NCBI RefSeq assembly: GCF_003313245.1
Contig: NZ_QJSD01000012.1
Span: 42,519 to 106,518, forward strand
Direction: 5' to 3'
From: Primorskyibacter marinus
Lineage (GTDB): Bacteria; Pseudomonadota; Alphaproteobacteria; Rhodobacterales; Rhodobacteraceae
DNA: 64,000 nucleotides
Shown piece by piece: positions 57,280 through 64,000 of this stretch. Position 1 is the first letter of the stretch. Each line of letters opens with the position of its first letter. The notes under the pieces were generated by a model. It searched no databases and had not been told where the DNA came from. It saw only the letters and a program-made list of their open reading frames with translations. Made by a program: the position numbers and the translations under genes.

Positions 57280-58377
57280 ATGGGATTCAAGATGGGAATT
57301 GTGGGCCTGCCGAATGTGGGCAAGTCGACCTTGTTCAATGCGTTGACCCGCACCGCTGCGGCGCAGGCGGCGAACTTCCCGTTCTGCACGATCGAGCCCA
57401 ATGTCGGCGAGGTCGCGGTGCCCGATGCGCGGCTGGACAAGCTTGCCGCGATTGCAGGCAGCCGCCAGATCATTCCCACCCGGATGACCTTTGTCGACAT
57501 TGCCGGTCTGGTGAAGGGGGCGTCGAAAGGGGAAGGCTTGGGCAACCAGTTCCTTGCCAACATCCGCGAGGTCGATGCCATTGCCCATGTGCTGCGCTGT
57601 TTCGAGGATGGTGATGTCACGCATGTCGAGAACCGCGTCGATCCGGTTGCGGATGCCGAGACCATCGAGACAGAGCTGATGCTCGCCGATATCGATTCCA
57701 TCGAGAAACGCATGCAAAACCTCACGCGCAAGGTGCGCGGCGGCGATAAGGAAGCGGTGCAGCAGGAACGGCTGTTGAAGGCGGCGCTGGCGGTGCTGGA
57801 AGACGGCAAACCCGCCCGCACGGTCAATGTGGATGCCGAAGACCAACGGGCCTGGAAAATGTTGCAACTTTTGACCACCAAGCCGGTTTTGTATGTTTGC
57901 AACGTGTCCGAGGAAGACGCCGGCGAAGGCAACGCCCATTCCGCGCGCGTGGCCGAGATGGCCGCCGCCGAGGGCAATTCACACGTCATCATCTCGGCGC
58001 AGATCGAAGAAGAAATCAGCCAGCTTGAAGATGAGGAAGCCGAGATGTTCCTGTCTGAGATGGGGCTGGAAGAACCGGGGTTGGACCGACTGATCCGCGC
58101 GGGCTATGAACTGCTGCATCTTGAGACCTATTTCACCGTCGGCCCAAAGGAAGCACGCGCCTGGACAATCCGTCAGGGGACGTCCGCGCCGCAGGCCGCA
58201 GGGGTGATTCACGGCGATTTTGAAAAAGGCTTCATCCGCGCCGAGACCATTGCCTTTGACGATTTCGTCGCCTTGGGAGGTGAACAGCCCGCCAAGGAGG
58301 CCGGAAAGATGCGCGCCGAGGGCAAGGCTTATGTGGTCAAGGACGGCGACGTTCTGCACTTCCTCTTCAATACCTGA
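57280..58377 (+). CDS. ychF: Ribosome-associated GTPase/ATPase YchF
   Basis: Obg-family P-loop protein that prefers ATP (OLA1-like). 365 residues. P-loop GLPNVGKST, NFPFCTIEPNVGEVAVPD, VDIAGLVKGASKGEGLGNQFL, and the C-terminal TGS-like domain (LLHLETYFTVGPKEARAW, AGVIHGDFEKGFIRAET) ending VKDGDVLHFLFNT. NKxD is replaced, as usual, by a T/N-type YVCN (VCNVSEED). Start ATG 57280 with GGGAAAG upstream. Divergent from trpA. Confidence 0.97.
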   Translation: MGFKMGIVGLPNVGKSTLFNALTRTAAAQAANFPFCTIEPNVGEVAVPDARLDKLAAIAGSRQIIPTRMTFVDIAGLVKGASKGEGLGNQFLANIREVDAIAHVLRCFEDGDVTHVENRVDPVADAETIETELMLADIDSIEKRMQNLTRKVRGGDKEAVQQERLLKAALAVLEDGKPARTVNVDAEDQRAWKMLQLLTTKPVLYVCNVSEEDAGEGNAHSARVAEMAAAEGNSHVIISAQIEEEISQLEDEEAEMFLSEMGLEEPGLDRLIRAGYELLHLETYFTVGPKEARAWTIRQGTSAPQAAGVIHGDFEKGFIRAETIAFDDFVALGGEQPAKEAGKMRAEGKAYVVKDGDVLHFLFNT

Positions 58378-58492
58378 GTGCTGCCCGGCTGTTTTGGCGC
58401 AGCGTGTGCAAGCGGACCTGTGCGCGCTGAGTTGATGCCGTGATGCGCCGGTTTGACCATCGGGAGCGGTGGCGCTAACAGTTGGGGTGAAC

Positions 58493-58511
58493 GACAGGTG
58501 CGTCACCTGTC
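58493..58511 (+). repeat. Perfect 8-bp hairpin upstream of gnd
   Basis: GACAGGTG/CACCTGTC with a 3-base loop, followed at 58518-58536 by a GGCCCC/GGGGCC hairpin. Lies in the 229-base gap between ychF and gnd; may end ychF or fold in the gnd leader. Confidence 0.5.
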
Positions 58512-58606
58512 CCGCGAGGCCCCGGCTCGGGGGCCGGGACGGGTATCACTCGTTCGACCCGCAGCGCCGTATCGACCGCCACAAGACAGTCAGGAGATCC
58601 ACACCC

Positions 58607-60004
58607 ATGTCAAAAGCAGAGATTGGCCTGATCGGCCTGGGAACCATGGGGGCGGCGCTGGCGCTCAATATCGCGGATCACGGCTTTGACATTGCGGTTT
58701 GGAACCGCACGACCAGCGTCACGCAGGAGTTTCACGCTTCTGCCGGGCAGCTTGCCGCGCGGATCACGCCGACCGAAACGCTGGAGGCGCTGGTCGAGGC
58801 CATTGCAGAGCCACGCGCGATCATTTTGATGGTGCCGGCGGGGCAGGCGGTGGACGACCAGATCGCGGCGCTGAGGCCGCTTCTGGGGCCGGATGATCTG
58901 ATCATCGATGCGGGCAACGCCAATTTCCACGACACCAATCGCCGGTCGCGCGATGGCTCTGGGCCGTTTCTGGGCATTGGCGTATCGGGCGGAGAAGATG
59001 GCGCACGCCACGGGCCGGCGATCATGGGGGGCGGCAAGCGTGCCGACTGGAACCGGGTCGCGCCCATCCTGACCGCCATCGCCGCAAAGTTTGACGGCAC
59101 GCCTTGCGCCAACTGGATGGGCGAGGAGGGGGCCGGACATTTCGTCAAGGCCGTCCATAACGGTATCGAATATGCCGATATGCAGATGATTGCCGAGATC
59201 TACGGCATCTTGCGCGATGGCATGGGCTATGGTCCCGATCAGGTTGCCCGTGTCTTCAACCGCTGGAACGAGGGTCCGTTGCAAAGCTATCTGGTCGAGA
59301 TCTCGGGCAAGGTCGCAGGGGCCACCGACAAGGAGACCGACAAACCGCTGCTGGAGGTCATCGTCGACGCGGCGGGCCAGAAGGGCACCGGCCGCTGGAC
59401 CGCGATCGAGGCGCAGCATCTGGCCGCCCCCATTCCCTGCATCGAGGCCGCGGTGGTCGCGCGCAACCTGTCATCCCGCCGCGATGCGCGGGCCGAAGGC
59501 GAACGCCTGTTTGGCGCTGGACCGGTGCCAATGGGCGATGCCGCACCGACCGAAGACGCGCTGGAAAACGCGCTCATCTGCGGCAAGATCCTGTGTTACG
59601 CGCAAGGCTACGAGATGATCGCGGCGGCGTCAGAGCAATATGGCTGGGCGCTGGACCTGCCAACGATTGCACGGACCTGGCGGGCGGGTTGTATCATCCG
59701 TTCGGCGATGCTGGACGATATGGCGACGGCATTGGCAGAGGGGAGCAGCCGCAACCTGATGTTCGCGCCGCATTTCACGAAACGGATCCAGGAAAGCCAT
59801 GCAGCCTTGCGGCAGGTCGTTGCCACAGGCGTTGCACATGGCGTGGCGCTGCCGGCACTGGGGGCAGGGCTGGCCTATTTCGATGCAATGCGCACGGCGC
59901 GTGGCACAGCGAACATGATCCAGGGTCAGCGCGATTTCTTTGGCCTGCATGGGTTCGAGCGTTTTGACGGTCGCAAGGATCAGCACGGACCTTGGGCGGA
60001 ATAA
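58607..60004 (+). CDS. gnd: 6-phosphogluconate dehydrogenase, decarboxylating
   Basis: Oxidative pentose-phosphate enzyme making ribulose-5-phosphate and NADPH. 465 residues, the long homodimeric form. GLGTMGAALALNIADHG and VWNRT for the coenzyme, GVSGGEDGARHGPAIM, KAVHNGIEYADMQMIAE and the signature DAAGQKGTGRWT are present. GEEGAGHFVK carries the catalytic lysine. Start ATG with AGGAG upstream. Convergent with the Nudix gene. Confidence 0.96.
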   Translation: MSKAEIGLIGLGTMGAALALNIADHGFDIAVWNRTTSVTQEFHASAGQLAARITPTETLEALVEAIAEPRAIILMVPAGQAVDDQIAALRPLLGPDDLIIDAGNANFHDTNRRSRDGSGPFLGIGVSGGEDGARHGPAIMGGGKRADWNRVAPILTAIAAKFDGTPCANWMGEEGAGHFVKAVHNGIEYADMQMIAEIYGILRDGMGYGPDQVARVFNRWNEGPLQSYLVEISGKVAGATDKETDKPLLEVIVDAAGQKGTGRWTAIEAQHLAAPIPCIEAAVVARNLSSRRDARAEGERLFGAGPVPMGDAAPTEDALENALICGKILCYAQGYEMIAAASEQYGWALDLPTIARTWRAGCIIRSAMLDDMATALAEGSSRNLMFAPHFTKRIQESHAALRQVVATGVAHGVALPALGAGLAYFDAMRTARGTANMIQGQRDFFGLHGFERFDGRKDQHGPWAE

Positions 60005-60044
60005 GCCGGATACGCCTTGGCGCTGCCAGCCCGTCTGCCAAAAG

Positions 60045-60503
60045 TCAGGAGGCCTTGAGCACCATTTTGACGCTGGGTTCCTTATGCGGCTTCTTGTTTA
60101 GCTTGAGCAGAAGCTCTGACAGCTCGGGTTCATGCACCCGTTTGGCGGCCGCTTTAGGGGTGAACCAGTGGCGCTTGCGCTCGTCCCGCTCTTTCCAGTT
60201 GCGCTTCAGCTTCTTGACCATCATCGGGTAGACCCGGACCCTGCAACGCAGCGTCTTCTTGTCGTTCAGAACCTTGTCGTAGTGGTAAATGCCCAGCTCT
60301 TCGTCGGCGATGAACCCTTCGGCACCTGCCTCTTCCAGCGCTTCAATCTCGGCCGCTGCCCAGGGTTTCTTGTTGTCCATGATCCAGCCCTTGGGCAAAA
60401 CCCATCGCTTTGTCTCGCGAGAGGTCACCATCAATACGCTGATCTTGCCTTTTTCGTCGCACCTTATGGGCAGCGCGGCGATTTGTTCGCCCCTCCGCTT
60501 CAT
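60045..60503 (-). CDS. Nudix-fold hydrolase with variant Nudix box
   Basis: 152 residues. A Nudix box is recognisable in GWIMDNKKPWAAAEIEALEE-AGAEG but departs from GX5EX7REUXEEXGU: the first E is K and the R is I, while the IE..EE..G acids remain. LPKGWIMDNKK resembles DIPP-like phosphohydrolases of alphaproteobacteria, so it may be active on a diphosphate such as ppp-inositol or Ap4A. C-terminal Lys-rich tail. Convergent with gnd. Upstream is an AT-rich stretch (about 60590-60660). Confidence 0.82.
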   Translation of the reverse strand: MKRRGEQIAALPIRCDEKGKISVLMVTSRETKRWVLPKGWIMDNKKPWAAAEIEALEEAGAEGFIADEELGIYHYDKVLNDKKTLRCRVRVYPMMVKKLKRNWKERDERKRHWFTPKAAAKRVHEPELSELLLKLNKKPHKEPSVKMVLKAS

Positions 60504-60769
60504 TCTTCTGCTCCTTGGGTCTTTTCCAGACCACTATTTTACGCAACCTGTTGCTTGTCTGGTTCGGCTGCTTGCGCCCTGTCGGGCTTTAACAACTACA
60601 ATATTTCTTAAGATTTTAGTTTCTACATAGTTAATTATAGGGCTTTGCTAAACAAAAATCCAGCCGGATGAACCACGCCTTGTCTGGCGTGCTGCCACTA
60701 CGCGGGAAGGTGCGGCCCGTGTCAGCGGGATCAAAACGACCTTCGCGATCAAACAGCCCGAGGCCGCGC

Positions 60770-61261
60770 CTAGTCGCGCAGCTCGTCCGGTTTTACGCCC
60801 CACAGGTCGGCTTTAGGTGCCCAGCCGTTGTAGCCGCCCGCGCTAAGCTGACACCATTTCAGGGTGCATTCGTTGAGCCGCGCGATGACGCCCATTTCCA
60901 GCCGGGCCGCGACCTGGGCGTCGTCATCGGGGCGTATGCGCAGATCAAGCATTTCGCGTTCCACCAAAACCGTGCGCACCCCGGACAGAAGCGAATAATG
61001 CACCCAACCGCCCGCGCCGTCACGGTCGCGCACCCGGCGCCAATGGCCATATTCGGCGGTGATTTCCAGCGGCATGTCGCGCCGTTTGAACACCCAGTCG
61101 ATGCGGTGTGTCAGCGATGGACCGCGCCGGACATTGCCTTCGCTTGCCTTCATCGAGACAAATCTCGGCACCGGCAGGTTCGTCACCGGCCCACGCTCTT
61201 GCGCATATGCCGAAACCCCCAGCAATACCGCGAGGATAAGCCCTAATCCGATGGGTTTCAT
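60770..61261 (-). CDS. Exported SH3-domain protein
   Basis: 163 residues with signal peptide (MKPIGLGLILAVLLGVSAYAQ). Mature part shows bacterial SH3 repeats: MKASEGNVRRGPSLTHRIDWV (SH3b RT-loop like) and GHWRRVRDRDGAGGWVHYSLL. Common in alphaproteobacteria and often mislabelled aspartyl-tRNA synthetase in databases; nothing here supports that. Periplasmic or cell-wall role likely. Confidence 0.85.
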   Translation of the reverse strand: MKPIGLGLILAVLLGVSAYAQERGPVTNLPVPRFVSMKASEGNVRRGPSLTHRIDWVFKRRDMPLEITAEYGHWRRVRDRDGAGGWVHYSLLSGVRTVLVEREMLDLRIRPDDDAQVAARLEMGVIARLNECTLKWCQLSAGGYNGWAPKADLWGVKPDELRD

Positions 61262-61372
61262 TCGACTTGCCCCGGTTGCGCATGTGTTTTTCGCGCAGGG
61301 TTCTTGTGCCCCGTCGCTGCTTGCGCCACTGTGCCAAAAGCTACGCGGGTTTGGAAGAAGCAGGAGTGCATG

Positions 61373-62359
61373 ATGCCATCAAAACGCCTGAGTGTTGTCG
61401 TGACGCGACGCTTGCCTGAAGTGGTTGAAACCCGGCTCAAAGAACTTTTCGATGTCCGTCTGCGGGACGATGATACGCCTCTGACGCGAGCGGAACTGGT
61501 CGCGGCAGTGAAAGAAGCCGATATTCTGGTTCCGACCGTGACCGATCAGATCGACGCCGCGTTGATATCCCAGGCCGGTGACCGGCTGCGCCTGATCGCG
61601 AATTACGGTGCCGGTATTGATCATATTGACGTGAACACGGCACGGCAACGCGGCATTCTGGTGTCCAACACGCCCGGCGTCGTGACGGAAGATACCGCGG
61701 ACATCACGCTTGCCCTGATCCTCGCTGTCACCCGACGTTTGCCCGAAGGGCTGGCGGTAATGCAGACCGGGGACTGGAACGGCTGGGCACCGACCGCCTT
61801 TCTTGGCGGACGCCTTGGCGGGCGTCGCCTGGGCATCCTGGGTATGGGGCGGATCGGAATGGCGGTCGCGCGCCGGGCGCAGGCATTCGGCATGCAGATT
61901 CATTACCACAATCGCCGCCGTCTGCGTCCCGAAAATGAGCAACAGGTCGAGGCAACATATTGGGAAAGCCTCGATCAGATGGTCGCGCGGATGGATGTCA
62001 TCAGCGTGAACTGTCCGCACACCCCGTCCACCTTTCACCTGTTGAATGCCCGGCGGCTGAAGCTGCTGAAACCCAGCGCCGTGGTTGTGAACACCTCGCG
62101 CGGCGAAGTGATCGACGAGCCGGCCCTGACCCGCATGCTAAAGGCAGGCGAGATCGCGGGCGCAGGGCTTGATGTCTACGAGCAAGGTTCGCAGTCCAAC
62201 CCCGACCTGCGCAATCTGCCCAATGTGGTGATGCTTCCGCATATGGGGTCCGCCACACAGGAGGGCCGGGTAGAGATGGGCGAAAAGGTCATTATCAATA
62301 TCAAAACCTTCGCCGACGGTCACCGCCCACCCGATCGGGTCGTGCCCGCCATGCTGTGA
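61373..62359 (+). CDS. D-isomer 2-hydroxyacid dehydrogenase (glyoxylate/hydroxypyruvate reductase-like)
   Basis: NAD(P)H-dependent reductase of glyoxylate or hydroxypyruvate (GyaR-like). 328 residues from the second of two adjacent ATGs, six bases after CAGGAG. NYGAGIDHIDVNTARQRGI, VTEDTADITLALIL, nucleotide motif GRRLGILGMGRIG, VVNTSRGEVIDEPAL and the catalytic His in LPHMGSATQEGR are intact. Divergent from the SH3 gene. Confidence 0.92.
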   Translation: MPSKRLSVVVTRRLPEVVETRLKELFDVRLRDDDTPLTRAELVAAVKEADILVPTVTDQIDAALISQAGDRLRLIANYGAGIDHIDVNTARQRGILVSNTPGVVTEDTADITLALILAVTRRLPEGLAVMQTGDWNGWAPTAFLGGRLGGRRLGILGMGRIGMAVARRAQAFGMQIHYHNRRRLRPENEQQVEATYWESLDQMVARMDVISVNCPHTPSTFHLLNARRLKLLKPSAVVVNTSRGEVIDEPALTRMLKAGEIAGAGLDVYEQGSQSNPDLRNLPNVVMLPHMGSATQEGRVEMGEKVIINIKTFADGHRPPDRVVPAML

Positions 62360-62374
62360 CCGGCGGTCACTCGG

Positions 62375-63005
62375 CATCGTATAACCCGGTCCAGTTGTCG
62401 ATGACGCGTTGACCTGTATTCCTCTGCAATTCGTGCAGGTAGACAGCCTCTTGCCAGAGGGGCCGCCAGAACCGTTCCATGAAGGTATCGCCCTCGTCCA
62501 TCTATTACCGTCAGGTGTTTGCAAGCAAACACCGAGAGGCATTGAGATCTTGATCTTGGCCTCTGTCAGGGTCGTAATCCAGACCGATCCGGTAAACTAC
62601 GATCCTTGATCGGTATTCATGGCTTCGGGTTTGCCGTATTTGGCGATGGCCTCTTTCAGCGTCTCAACGCCAAAGCGCGCATCCAGCGCGTTGGAGACCC
62701 GCCACGCCAGCACCTTACGCGTCGTCCAGTTCTTGATAGACACCAGATAAAGGAACCCGCGCCGCACCGGGACACAGGTTATGTCGCTACCCCAGACATG
62801 GTTCGGGTGCGTTACTGGCAGCTTCCGGAGAAATAGGGATAGTTCGGCTGCTGGGGATGCGTCTTGCGCGTATTTGGGCCTTTGTAGATAGCCTCACTCC
62901 CATGATCCCCATCAGACGTCGAACCCGATACCGGCCTGCGTGGACCCATTTCTAGGCGAATATGCGGCGATCTGGCGGCTACCAAGAACGGGTATTTCGT
63001 AAAGG
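62375..63005 (-). pseudogene. Degraded IS3-type transposase (OrfB) remnant
   Basis: Successive minus-strand pieces in different frames match IS3-family OrfB: YGS-like GSRQIAAYSPRNGS near 62980, IYKGPNTRKTHPQQPNYPY near 62860, then RKLPVTHPNHVWGSDIT and RRGFLYLVSIKNWTTRKVLA (integrase core with the first D), NTDQGS followed by an in-frame stop, and ERFWRPLWQEAVYLHELQ near 62450. Frameshifts and the stop show it is inactive. No clean terminal inverted repeats seen. Confidence 0.8.
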
Positions 63006-63057
63006 CACCGATAATGCGGTAGGCATTGCCAAGACAGTTCGAAAACTGGCGTAGCAC

Positions 63058-63453
63058 GAAATCGGAGCACGTCAGAACTGGGATGAACGCAGCATCTTCG
63101 AAGGGAAAAGCCCGGTTTCATCCTTGGAAATGGTTCGATCTCGACCATGGTGGCTTTGTCACGGCTTGCCGTTTTGCGTGCGTTCAACATGTTGGGACAC
63201 TTGGTTCGTGGTTGGCCGGACGGAAATGACGATCGAACAGCGCCACGGTACGCGTGACCAACTTTGCTGGCCGCTTGGGTGCCAAGCGGAAGTTTTCGCC
63301 GCAGCAACCGAACCCTTGCCAAAGCGAAGCCGCTTTTGCTGTAAGGGAAATTGACCAGACCTTGCCCAAAGCGGCACTGTACAGTGCCTCTCAACGCACG
63401 TTGAGCAGGTTTCTGACCGTAGGGAGTTTTTTGCAAATAAGGGCAGTTTCGCC
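63058..63453. other. Gene-free decayed stretch
   Basis: About 400 bases between the IS3 remnant and the tRNA-Ser promoter. Open frames exist but none looks like a protein. Probably part of the same decayed mobile-element scar. Confidence 0.45.
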
Positions 63454-63483
63454 TTGTAACCCCCATGTTCCCTTGGCTATACG
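63454..63483 (+). promoter_or_regulatory. tRNA-Ser promoter
   Basis: TTGTAA (63454-63459), 18-base spacer, TATACG (63478-63483), seven bases before the mature tRNA. Weakly matching sigma70 promoter. Confidence 0.5.
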
Positions 63484-63490
63484 CGTCGAC

Positions 63491-63580
63491 GGAGACGTGG
63501 CCGAGTGGTCGAAGGCGCTCCCCTGCTAAGGGAGTAGGCCCGGAAGGGTCTCGAGGGTTCGAATCCCTTCGTCTCCGCCA
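63491..63580 (+). tRNA. tRNA-Ser(GCT)
   Basis: 90 bases with encoded CCA. Acceptor GGAGACG/CGTCTCC; anticodon stem CTCCC/GGGAG with loop CTGCTAA, anticodon GCT at 63525-63527; long variable arm typical of serine (TAGGCCCGGAAGGGTCTC); T-arm AGGGTTCGAATCCCT. Flanked by mobile-element debris, a common state for tRNA genes. Confidence 0.97.
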
Positions 63581-63620
63581 CCCTTCTTTATTGTATTTTA
63601 TCTCAATATATTAGACTCTT

Positions 63621-63656
63621 GGAGTATCTCACGGAGGATACCTTGGAGGATACGAG
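63621..63656 (+). repeat. Three 12-bp tandem units
   Basis: GGAGTATCTCAC, GGAGGATACCTT and GGAGGATACGAG follow one another at 63621, 63633 and 63645, the last two almost identical. In AT-rich sequence right after tRNA-Ser. In one frame this reads LEYLTEDTLEDT, but no SD supports translation. Confidence 0.55.
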
Positions 63657-63702
63657 TGTCGAGCTACCCCGCTACATCACTGGCTTTGAACAAAGGCAAA
63701 TA

Positions 63703-64000
63703 CTACGTTCTTCTGACAATGTTGCCAGTCTCGATTATGGCACAATGATGGGTTACGCGATCCAGAAGCGCGGTTGTCATTTTGGCATCGCCGAAGACCG
63801 AGACCCACTCTCCGAACTCCAGATTGGTGGTTATGATGACGCTGGTCTTCTCATAGAGCTCGCTGATCAGATGGAACAGCAATGCGCCGCCAGACTTTGG
63901 GAACGGGATGTAGCCCAACTCGTCGATGATGACGCAGTCCAGGGCCGATAGCTGCCGGATGATCTTCCCGGCATTGCCTTCGGCCTGTTCCTTGATCCGC
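63703..64000 (-). CDS. IstB-like ATPase of an IS21-type element, 5' end beyond window
   Basis: Helper ATPase for IS21 transposition (DnaA/DnaC-like AAA fold). 99 residues visible; the gene enters from the right edge. Walker B-like [14 protein letters not shown], then [57 protein letters not shown]. The usual end after ETGN (DSxRF..) is replaced by IVRRT and a stop, so the C-terminus is truncated or has shifted; with the nearby IS3 remnant this suggests a decaying element. Confidence 0.75.
   Translation of the reverse strand, partial: RIKEQAEGNAGKIIRQLSALDCVIIDELGYIPFPKSGGALLFHLISELYEKTSVIITTNLEFGEWVSVFGDAKMTTALLDRVTHHCAIIETGNIVRRT

Noticed and set aside
63619-63951. 110-residue plus-strand frame after tRNA-Ser
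   Set aside because: Most of it is antisense to the istB fragment; its start is inside short tandem repeats.

Overview
The window is a chromosomal segment of an alphaproteobacterium, almost certainly of the Roseobacter group (Rhodobacteraceae). The support is a SAM/SAH-type riboswitch in front of metK (a class known mainly from Rhodobacterales), an atypical IscR without the usual cluster-binding cysteines at the head of a suf operon, a class I lysyl-tRNA synthetase, and a run of alphaproteobacterial neighbourhoods: miaB-phoH-ybeY-corC-lnt-metK, aroA-cmk facing trpF-lapA-ihfB-rpsA, and rplY-pth. The DNA is GC-rich and densely coded, and most of it is ordinary housekeeping sequence.

Layout. 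1-2.4 kb: lpdA and a divergent alpha/beta hydrolase. 2.4-10.7 kb: an iron-sulfur assembly operon, iscR - NifS-like desulfurase - sufB - unknown 204-residue gene - sufC - sufD - two Yip1-like membrane proteins - sufS, headed by a promoter with two candidate operators. 10.9-18.5 kb: tRNA-Arg(CCG), ettA, nadD, a PBP4-type D,D-peptidase, a TerB-like gene, lysK and a small exported protein. 18.7-24.4 kb: an accessory stretch with a beta-helix (pectate-lyase-3) protein, an outer-membrane barrel, an orphan ParA ATPase beside an unrecognised protein, an ABM-type monooxygenase and a universal stress protein.

24.5-34.5 kb is the main accessory locus. LysR and an L-idonate-dehydrogenase-like gene run left. 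Running right is a tightly packed nine-gene unit: an NMT1-type ABC transporter (three genes), an FAD oxidoreductase, a CaiB-type CoA transferase, an enoyl-CoA hydratase, a 7Fe ferredoxin, a DapA-family lyase and a dCMP-deaminase-like enzyme. It reads as one uptake-and-breakdown pathway for a small, probably nitrogen-containing organic compound. I cannot name the substrate; this is the best candidate in the window for an undescribed system.

34.6-62.4 kb returns to core functions: tRNA modification (miaB, trmB), 16S maturation (ybeY), lipoprotein acylation (lnt), SAM synthesis (metK), aromatic amino acids (aroA, trpF, trpB, trpA), cmk, ihfB, rpsA, pth, rplY, ychF, gnd, a Nudix protein and a 2-hydroxyacid dehydrogenase. 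The right end, 62.4-64 kb, is degraded mobile DNA: a frameshifted IS3-type transposase remnant, tRNA-Ser(GCT), and an IS21-type istB fragment that leaves the window.

Gene starts were chosen from ribosome binding sites, overlaps with the preceding gene and family N-termini. No database search was possible, so product names rest on motifs and remembered family sequences.
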